DNA from: an uncultured Actinomycetes bacterium
GTDB taxonomy: Bacteria; Actinomycetota; Acidimicrobiia; Acidimicrobiales; RAAP-2
DNA: 12,430 nucleotides
NCBI GenBank assembly: GCA_903826715.1
Contig: CAIKFN010000006.1
Location: 1 to 12,430, forward strand
Direction of reading: 5' to 3'
The translations under genes and the position numbers were made by a program. The notes under the pieces are model-generated. The model had not been told where the DNA came from, did not search any database, and saw only the letters and a program-made list of their open reading frames with translations. Shown one piece after another: positions 6,928 to 12,430 of the stretch; positions within the stretch are counted from its first letter, which is position 1, and every line of letters starts with the position of its first letter.

Positions 6928-7431
6928 ATGAAGCAATTTTTCTCGTTCCCCAACCCCGTTAACGACGCATCAGCTCGCACAGTTGCTCTAGGTGTTGTGG
7001 CAATGTCAGTTGTTGCATTTGCTACAAATACCGCATGGATTCTGATCCCGCTCACCTATGGTTTCCTCGCTCGCGTACTTGCTGGGCCGAAGATTTCACC
7101 TCTCGGCCAATTTGCTGTTCGCGTTAGCGGCCCTCGAATCAAAGCATGGCAAAAATTTGTACCTGGACCTCCGAAGCGTTTTGCACAAGGAATCGGTGCG
7201 GTATTTAGTGTCAGCGCATCGATTGTTTACCTAAGCGCTGGTTGGACAAGCGCGAAATGGATTCTTCTCCCGCTCATTGCAGCTGCTTGCCTCGAAGGTT
7301 TTCTCGGCTACTGCCTCGGTTGCACAGTCTTTGGATGGCTTATGAAAATAGGGCTAATCCCCGAGTCCATTTGTATTGAATGTGCTGACCTTTCCAAGCG
7401 TTATGCCGATGCTGGATTCCCTCAGAACTAA
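6928..7431 (+). CDS. DUF4395 family membrane protein with two CxxC motifs
   Basis: This 167-residue protein has the DUF4395 pattern: NPVNDASARTVALGVV near the N-terminus, YGFLARVLAGPKISPLGQ, PGPPKRFAQGIGAVFS, and a cysteine-rich C-terminal part. Four hydrophobic segments (about 17-32, 34-50, 88-105, 110-140) indicate an integral membrane protein. Five cysteines are present: Cys121, the pair Cys129 and Cys132 (CLGC), and the pair Cys149 and Cys152 (CIEC). Two CxxC pairs suggest a redox or metal site. The family has no agreed function. The 31-base gap behind a TauE/SafE permease hints at sulfur or thiol handling, but that is inference. GTAGGA lies seven bases before the ATG, so the start is well supported. 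Confidence 0.85.
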   Translation: MKQFFSFPNPVNDASARTVALGVVAMSVVAFATNTAWILIPLTYGFLARVLAGPKISPLGQFAVRVSGPRIKAWQKFVPGPPKRFAQGIGAVFSVSASIVYLSAGWTSAKWILLPLIAAACLEGFLGYCLGCTVFGWLMKIGLIPESICIECADLSKRYADAGFPQN

Positions 7432-7443
7432 GAAATACTTAAT

Positions 7444-7461
7444 AGTTTTTTGAAAAAAACT
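7444..7461. repeat. A/T-only-arm palindrome upstream of the S53 peptidase gene
   Basis: AGTTTTTT and AAAAAACT flank a central GA, forming a perfect eight-base inverted repeat between the DUF4395 stop (7431) and the S53 start (7506). It resembles an AT-rich operator or bent-DNA site more than a terminator, because the stem has almost no G-C pairs. It could also serve as a weak bidirectional terminator. The rest of the 74-base gap shows no clear promoter. Confidence 0.4.
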
Positions 7462-7505
7462 CTGGTTCTAATGGTTTTGCTCTCTAGATTTCCTAGGCTG
7501 TCATC

Positions 7506-9851
7506 ATGCATCGTTTAAATACCCGATTTATTCTGCCCGCTGCAGCCATCTCGGTAGCGATGGTGGCCTTAATGTTGCCAAGTACCAGCGCGACTGCCGT
7601 GCAACCACGAGTTGTAGTCGCCGGCGCTGAGCCAATACCCGCGAACTACAGCGTTGTACAAGTAGCCATCTCCACAACATTTGATATTGCACTTGCGCAG
7701 CCTGATCCAATTGGTGAATCGCAGTTCATTGCGAGCTTGTCTAATCGCGCATCAGCGAACTATCACCACTACCTGACCACCGCACAATTTGCGTCAAGGT
7801 TTGGTGCTTCGACGTCAACACTTGCGTCAGTTCGTTCGTACATGCAAAGTTTCGGAATTCACGTAGGAGGACTTTCTGCCGGGCGCGTGATCCTTCATCT
7901 AAGTGGAACCACGAGCGACATCGCACACGCATTCGCAACCACAGTTGAAACAGTTCGAAGCACAACAGGAGCTCTTGGGGCGCAGTTCGCAAGCAAAGCA
8001 ACACTTCCCAAAGATATTGCAAATGACATTCAAGGAATTTACGGTCTCTCAACTGTCGTGCCAAAATCAACAAGCCTGGCTCTGGCCAATGCAACCGCGA
8101 ATGCAGTACCAGGTACGTGCGCTGATGCCCAGGCAGGTTCACCTGGTACAAGTACCGTACCTAATGCAGCCGGTGGCTACACCGTGCAGCAACAAGCTTC
8201 GCTCTACGGATTCACGGGTGCATACGCCAATGGGAACATTGGAACTGGTCAAACAATTGGCGTGTACGAGCTCGGAGCATTTAACCAGAGCGATCTAAAT
8301 ACGTATTTCAATTGCTACGGGCTATCACCAACTATTGCTAACACCAATGTTGGTGGTGGCGCCACAGGCGGGTTCTCCAATGAAGCAACACTAGACATTG
8401 AAGAAGCGGCGGCTCTCGCTCCTGGCGCAAAGATTCAGGTTTATACCGGTCCAAATTCAGGCTCTGGTCCTCTTGACATCTACCAAAATATCGCAGATGA
8501 AAACATCGCGACAATCGTCACAACTTCATGGGGTGGTTGCGAAATTGATCCCGCAAATAATCTCAGTGCCGAACAAGTTATTTTCGAACAAATGGCTGCA
8601 CAGGGTCAGACCGTTATTAGTGCAGCGGGTGACAGTGGATCATCAGATTGTCATGGAAACTCTAACAATCCTACGAACGCGGTTGCAGTTGATGATCCTT
8701 CATCGCAGCCCTACGTCACATCAGTTGGTGGGTTGAGCGTTTCAAACACAACCCCGCTCAGTCAATCAGTTTGGAACTCAAATGGCAGTGGTGGTGGTGG
8801 CGGAATTTCACAGGTTTGGTCTCGCCCTTCATGGCAAGTAACAACGGGTGCGACAGCGTCTTTGACAATGCGAATGGTCCCAGACTTGTCGGTGATGGCT
8901 GACCCTAAAACTGGCTTCATGCAGTACTACACCGGGACAAACAGCGGCATAGTTCCTTGCTACCGAGCGTGCACTTCTGGCTGGAGCACCATTGGTGGTA
9001 CTTCAATTGGTGCACCACTTATTAGTGCACTCGTTGCAGTGGCGGCGCAGTCGTGCGGTATTGCTCGACTGGGGTTTATCAACCCTGCGCTCTATCAAAT
9101 GAATACGGCAGGCACGGGATTCATTGATGTCACTTCTGGAAGTAACGACGCCTTTGGCATTGGTAGTTACAACGCTGGTCCTGGTTACGACATGGCGTCT
9201 GGTCTTGGCAGTCCAAATGGAGCTTCATTTATTAGTGGGCTCTGTCCTCCAAAAGCAAGTGCCATCAAGAGTTCATTCAGTGCAGGTTCACCATCAACAA
9301 CTATTGGTGTACCAGTAACAGTTACGTTGACGCTAAGGGACGTTAACGGCAATCCAATTGTTAATTCACCAGTCGCTGTTAGCGCTAAGGAGACGAGTGG
9401 CGTTGTCTTAATCAACCGAAACAGTGCCACTGCAACGACAAGTGGAAATGCAAGTGACACAGTAACAACAAGTGTGAACGGAACCATAACGTTTGAAATA
9501 TCCAGTGACACACCGGGCACCGTCATAGTTAGTGCCACCTCGGGCGGTGTCAGTGTTGGAACAACAACAGTGTCCATACGACAAAATGCTTCGCCAGCCC
9601 CTACCATTAAAAAACTAACTGCGCTCTTAGGTGGCTTTTCACTTCTAGTTACGCCTCCAGCAACTGGGACCGTAACTGCATATCAGTACTCAATCAATGG
9701 TGGAGCGACATGGGTGAACTTTTCCTCTAAGGGAAGTGTCACTGTTTCTAAACTTTTGAAGTCCAAACTCTATAGCGTGATTGTTCGTGCACTTGGTAGT
9801 GGTGGAACCAGCAAGGTTTCAGTGGCCAGATCAGTCATCACACTTAAGTAG
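7506..9851 (+). CDS. Secreted S53 family serine-carboxyl peptidase (sedolisin/kumamolisin-like) with C-terminal beta-sandwich domains
   Basis: This 781-residue preproenzyme starts with a signal peptide (Arg3, Arg7, core at 8-24, ATA site at 29-31). A pro-kumamolisin activation domain follows at about 40-190. The catalytic domain spans about 205-580. Glu293 and Asp297 (in NEATLDIEEA) and Ser500 (in GGTSIGAPL) form the Ser-Glu-Asp triad, and Asp376 (in AAGDSGSSD) is the oxyanion residue. Asp541 with Val542 and Asp562 (in GPGYDMASGLGSPNG) fit the calcium site. The C-terminus adds an Ig-like domain (about 583-695, DVNGNPIVNSPVAVS) and a fibronectin III-like domain (about 699-781, YQYSINGGATWV). 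The family makes secreted endopeptidases that mature by removing the prodomain, usually at low pH. Many cysteines suggest disulfides. The start has only a weak Shine-Dalgarno sequence, but the signal peptide fixes it well. Confidence 0.93.
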   Translation: MHRLNTRFILPAAAISVAMVALMLPSTSATAVQPRVVVAGAEPIPANYSVVQVAISTTFDIALAQPDPIGESQFIASLSNRASANYHHYLTTAQFASRFGASTSTLASVRSYMQSFGIHVGGLSAGRVILHLSGTTSDIAHAFATTVETVRSTTGALGAQFASKATLPKDIANDIQGIYGLSTVVPKSTSLALANATANAVPGTCADAQAGSPGTSTVPNAAGGYTVQQQASLYGFTGAYANGNIGTGQTIGVYELGAFNQSDLNTYFNCYGLSPTIANTNVGGGATGGFSNEATLDIEEAAALAPGAKIQVYTGPNSGSGPLDIYQNIADENIATIVTTSWGGCEIDPANNLSAEQVIFEQMAAQGQTVISAAGDSGSSDCHGNSNNPTNAVAVDDPSSQPYVTSVGGLSVSNTTPLSQSVWNSNGSGGGGGISQVWSRPSWQVTTGATASLTMRMVPDLSVMADPKTGFMQYYTGTNSGIVPCYRACTSGWSTIGGTSIGAPLISALVAVAAQSCGIARLGFINPALYQMNTAGTGFIDVTSGSNDAFGIGSYNAGPGYDMASGLGSPNGASFISGLCPPKASAIKSSFSAGSPSTTIGVPVTVTLTLRDVNGNPIVNSPVAVSAKETSGVVLINRNSATATTSGNASDTVTTSVNGTITFEISSDTPGTVIVSATSGGVSVGTTTVSIRQNASPAPTIKKLTALLGGFSLLVTPPATGTVTAYQYSINGGATWVNFSSKGSVTVSKLLKSKLYSVIVRALGSGGTSKVSVARSVITLK

Positions 9852-9943
9852 CGACTGCAGCATTCGACATAATGGACACAACTCATACTCGGATTATGAA
9901 GTTCACACATATGGACGTATCAAAGGTGAATGCACAATCTTTT

Positions 9944-9948
9944 AAAGG
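9944..9948 (+). promoter_or_regulatory. Ribosome binding site placing the exoprotein start at GTG 9955
   Basis: AAAGG lies six bases before a GTG at 9955 but directly touches the alternative TTG at 9949. The spacing favours GTG. An ATG at 9979 would leave a shorter basic region before the hydrophobic core and has no better site. Confidence 0.5.
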
Positions 9949-9954
9949 TTGCGA

Positions 9955-12012
9955 GTGAACTCTCAACGCCTGCGCAAGATGGCGAATGCTGTTATTGCGG
10001 GTACAGTCATTGCAGCACCTCTCTCGTTGGCCACTATTACTTCTAAAGTGCCCGGTCAACAGCTTTACGAATTTGTAAACACTGGGTCAGGGCCACTCCC
10101 CTGGAGCGCTCTTTCCTTCGAATCAGCAATCAATAACACAACAATGCTGGGCGGTCCTCACTCAATTAATGCTGATGGTGCGTCAGCCATTGCGTATCGA
10201 ACTGCAAGTAATCAAATTGGTTTATACGTACAAAACGCCAATGCTCAGAACGTATGGTCAAACGTTTCGACACAGGTAGCAGCGCCGCTAGCGCAGAATG
10301 ATCCAATACCATTCTTAGACCCGAGCGGTGAAGTCGGCATTCTTTACGTTGGCGCGAATAATCACCTCATCTTATTGTCACATTCGTACAGCAAAGGACC
10401 CCGGGGCGCCAATGCAGCAAACTCAGTCCCTGCATATCGTGTTACTGATCTCAGTTTGATAACAGGACAACTTGCAGCAAACAGTGTGCCGAGTATTCAA
10501 ATGAATAGTTTGTCTGGACTTGTTGTCTTTCGTTCTGCTACTAACCACATGGACGCGATTAATTTGTCATGGACCTCTGGCAATTCAGTCCCCACCCTCA
10601 ATGGACCATTAAGCGACGTCACGCTTAGCACTGCTAGCGCTGCCACAATTGTTGATCCGGTCGCTCTCGCAACTCTTTCACCATCGTTTGTGACTCTAGA
10701 TGTAGCAGGTCAATTGCAATTATTTAGTCAGACCTCTGGTGCGTGGTCGGCTCAAAACATCAGTGCTCTCGTATCGGCACCTGTGCTCAGTGGCACAATT
10801 AGTACAACATCGAGCGCGAACATGTTGTACGTAGGGGCACTTTCAACGTCCGGAAAAGTCGAGCTCTTCAGTGAACAAACAACAACCGTAACTGCATTTG
10901 CTAAGAACGCATACGCCACAACGGTTACTCCATCACAGTCACCATGGAGTTTGCTTAACGTAACAAGTAGTGCACCAAACGCGCCCCCTTTGACAGGTTC
11001 TCTCTATATGGGCGTCCTTGCTTCGCAAATCACCATTGCGGGTGAAGCTCAAAACTGGGGAGACCTCTTTGTATTTAACAACATTGTCGGCTCACCTTCG
11101 TGGAGCACCACCGACGTTTCTGTTACTGCTGGCAGTGCAGCACGAACAGTTGGCCCAGTGATTGCAGGTATCACTATTGGTTCAGTACTTGACCTATTCG
11201 CTGCGGGGATTGACTCACCTCCTCGTCAAGGAGTTGGACTCTATGCAATTCCATCTGCAAACTATGCATCAGCCATCACCAGTAATTGGCCAATCTTGAG
11301 TGTGACTGGTGGACTCGGCACTCTCAAGGCGCCGTGGGTGGGATTCACTTCCGCTAAAAGTGTTGCGACGTCACCGGACTACATACTTGGCCAAGCGATT
11401 TACAATTCACATAAACGCGTCACGTGGCTCACGTTCTGGACAGTTAGTGGGCCAACGGGTTCAGAGCCAGTAGTTCCGGCTACGTATTACTCTCACGGAT
11501 TCGCAGCTGGCGCATGGGTTGCAACACAAATCGCTGCTTATCGCAACCTAGGGCTCGGACTAAAACCTGACTGGGTGATTTTCGATCCAGAAGGCTGGCC
11601 CGACAATCATTCAGGGCTTGATGCTCCTTCAGGAGCGACACCTGCAGTTCTTGCAGAGTATGCAACGTACTGGAGCGCGATGAACAAAGGTTGGGCGGAT
11701 GGTCTCACCTCAATAGACCCCACACTCAATCCTGGTGTTTATGCATCCCAGAGCGAGTACCGCAATTATGGGCTCAGCTCAAGCAACCTTCCAGTCTTTG
11801 AAGCTGTTGCCTTCTCCGCAAGCGGAACAAAACCACCAATTCAAATCAATGGAGCAACCGGAAGCAATGTTCGTGGCTACATCGCATTCAGCGCAGTGTG
11901 CACACCATCGTCAGTGCTCCATTCAGAGATTGCTACTTTCACAACTCCGCCATGGCTCGGACAGTTCAACACTCTGCAGTTCAATGCTGGCGTGTACTGT
12001 CCGCCGGCGTAG
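9955..12012 (+). CDS. Large exported protein: propeller-like repeats plus a possible glycoside-hydrolase-like C-terminal domain
   Basis: I do not recognise a named gene. The 685-residue product has a basic N-terminus (SQRLRK) and a hydrophobic core near 10-28, so it is probably secreted or anchored. Residues about 70-430 contain roughly seven similar strand-rich units with hydrophobic strands followed by G-x-L-x-L-F-S-like endings, such as GQLQLFSQTSGAW and GKVELFSEQ, suggesting a beta-propeller or lectin-like repeat. Residues about 455-685 form a different domain. WVIFDPEGWPDNHSG holds Asp544 and Glu546, followed by ATYWSAMNKGW and GVYASQSEYRNYG, resembling the strand-ending acidic pair and GVY strand of GH25-like or DUF1906-like TIM barrels. 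The only two cysteines seen are near the C-terminus (AVC and VYC), a possible disulfide. It lies 103 bases after the S53 gene on the same strand. Envelope or polysaccharide binding with hydrolysis is a guess. Confidence 0.8.
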   Translation: MNSQRLRKMANAVIAGTVIAAPLSLATITSKVPGQQLYEFVNTGSGPLPWSALSFESAINNTTMLGGPHSINADGASAIAYRTASNQIGLYVQNANAQNVWSNVSTQVAAPLAQNDPIPFLDPSGEVGILYVGANNHLILLSHSYSKGPRGANAANSVPAYRVTDLSLITGQLAANSVPSIQMNSLSGLVVFRSATNHMDAINLSWTSGNSVPTLNGPLSDVTLSTASAATIVDPVALATLSPSFVTLDVAGQLQLFSQTSGAWSAQNISALVSAPVLSGTISTTSSANMLYVGALSTSGKVELFSEQTTTVTAFAKNAYATTVTPSQSPWSLLNVTSSAPNAPPLTGSLYMGVLASQITIAGEAQNWGDLFVFNNIVGSPSWSTTDVSVTAGSAARTVGPVIAGITIGSVLDLFAAGIDSPPRQGVGLYAIPSANYASAITSNWPILSVTGGLGTLKAPWVGFTSAKSVATSPDYILGQAIYNSHKRVTWLTFWTVSGPTGSEPVVPATYYSHGFAAGAWVATQIAAYRNLGLGLKPDWVIFDPEGWPDNHSGLDAPSGATPAVLAEYATYWSAMNKGWADGLTSIDPTLNPGVYASQSEYRNYGLSSSNLPVFEAVAFSASGTKPPIQINGATGSNVRGYIAFSAVCTPSSVLHSEIATFTTPPWLGQFNTLQFNAGVYCPPA

Positions 12013-12027
12013 GCGTAGTGTGAATGT

Positions 12028-12255
12028 ATGAGCGAAAACGAATCTTCTTCAGAAAAACCACAGGACCTCTTACAAAAACTGAAGTCCTACACGCAGCCAC
12101 TCGTTGATTCAGTGGACTCAAAACTTCGCTCTCAAGTTGATGGAAGGGTTGACCAAAAAGTAGAAGAGATTCTGAAAGATCGACTCGCAGTGCTTGAGCG
12201 TGCGGTTGCAGACCTTGCCAGGTCCGTTAAGGAAATCGAAGATCGACTGAAGTAG
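12028..12255 (+). CDS. Small hypothetical coiled-coil protein
   Basis: This 75-residue protein is rich in charged residues and has no cysteine or membrane segment. After a polar N-terminus, residues about 15-75 form a likely amphipathic helix with regularly spaced hydrophobic residues (DSKLRSQVDGRVDQKVEEIL and then RLAVLERAVADL), suggesting a coiled-coil oligomer. The V/L/V spacing of four in the middle is closer to an eleven-residue than a seven-residue repeat. The ATG is 15 bases after the exoprotein stop, with no strong Shine-Dalgarno sequence, so coupling is possible. I cannot assign a function. It looks like a real gene because of the clean charge pattern and spacing. Confidence 0.7.
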   Translation: MSENESSSEKPQDLLQKLKSYTQPLVDSVDSKLRSQVDGRVDQKVEEILKDRLAVLERAVADLARSVKEIEDRLK

Positions 12256-12258
12256 TAC

Positions 12259-12363
12259 TTATCGGTTTCGTCGTTCGCGGTCGCGACGAAACGTGAAGCG
12301 AATTGTCAGTACGCACAGAACCACCAGCGCGACAATAAAAATTGAAAAGACGACTATAAACAC
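12259..12363 (-). CDS. Candidate 34-residue single-helix membrane peptide
   Basis: A minus-strand frame from GTG (12363-12361) to TAA (12261-12259) encodes a hydrophobic stretch of about 21 residues (FIVVFSIFIVALVVLCVL) followed by a strongly basic tail (RFTFRRDRERRNR). This is the typical pattern of a tiny membrane protein with a cytoplasmic C-terminus. It converges on the coiled-coil gene with three bases between the stops. There is no Shine-Dalgarno sequence upstream and an in-frame TAG lies only three codons before the GTG. The evidence is composition only, so it may be chance. Confidence 0.35.
   Translation of the reverse strand: MFIVVFSIFIVALVVLCVLTIRFTFRRDRERRNR
12265..12292. terminator. 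Inverted repeat downstream of the coiled-coil gene, possible transcription barrier
   Basis: GTTTCGTCG (12265-12273) is a perfect complement of CGACGAAAC (12284-12292) with a ten-base loop. It begins ten bases after the stop at 12255. No T-tract follows in either direction, so it is not a classical intrinsic terminator. It could be a Rho-type or 3'-end-stabilising hairpin for the plus-strand operon. It also lies within the basic tail of the candidate minus-strand peptide, whose arginine codons could create the repeat by chance. Confidence 0.45.
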
Positions 12364-12430
12364 AAGGCCACGCTAGGTCGTGTTACACCCCTACGCAAGA
12401 GTATGGCCATGACAATCTTGGCCCCCAACT
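12364..12430 (+). other. Right-edge sequence with possible start of another plus-strand gene
   Basis: The last 67 bases hold no complete gene. ATG at 12403 and a second in-frame ATG at 12409, the latter seven bases after AAGAG, open a frame (MAMTILAPN) that runs off the edge. Nine codons are too few to identify a product. Confidence 0.2.

Noticed and set aside
7741..9607. Long antisense and alternate frames across the S53 gene (7741-8151 minus, 9185-9607 minus, 7903-8298 plus)
   Set aside because: The S53 frame contains every catalytic and calcium residue. The others look like out-of-frame readings of repetitive codons.
12402..12424. Short inverted repeat GGCCA and TGGCC near the right edge
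   Set aside because: Five base pairs with a nine-base loop is within chance expectation.

Overview
The window looks like chromosomal DNA from an actinobacterium of moderate G+C content. The order rimO, pgsA, cinA, with overlapping or abutting genes, is an arrangement known from Actinobacteria, where recA or a clgR-type regulator often follows. The secreted proteins and the moderate base composition make me favour an Acidimicrobiia-like aquatic lineage, but that is inference. I see no insertion sequence, CRISPR array, prophage or toxin-antitoxin module.

Layout. Positions 1-2830 (minus strand) hold rimO, pgsA and cinA. The cinA gene is cut by the left edge. Upstream of rimO on the same strand is tRNA-Ser(GCT) with its own hairpin terminator (2853-2975). 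Positions 3079-5572 (plus) encode a complete polar amino acid ABC importer: binding protein, permease and ATPase, ending in a terminator at 5562-5587. A convergent Nudix hydrolase gene (5569-6033, minus) shares its stop-codon bases with the ATPase gene. Positions 6120-7431 (plus) hold a TauE/SafE-type membrane permease and a DUF4395 membrane protein with two CxxC motifs. Positions 7506-12255 (plus) hold a secreted S53 (sedolisin/kumamolisin) peptidase with C-terminal beta-sandwich domains, a large exported protein joining propeller-like repeats to a possible glycoside-hydrolase-like domain, and a small coiled-coil protein. The last 170 bases hold a hairpin, a weak candidate for a 34-residue membrane peptide on the minus strand, and possibly the start of another plus-strand gene.

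How the genes fit together. The left third is housekeeping: ribosomal protein S12 modification, phosphatidylglycerol synthesis, NMN deamidation and serine decoding. The middle is amino acid uptake plus nucleotide clean-up. The right third is envelope and secretome. It pairs possible sulfur/redox membrane functions with two large exported proteins, and the exoprotein at 9955-12012 is the least explained gene here. No gene-free stretch exceeds 300 bases. I found no convincing new defence or mobile system; the strongest candidates for novelty are that exoprotein, the two-CxxC DUF4395 neighbour of TauE/SafE, and several hairpins at gene junctions.
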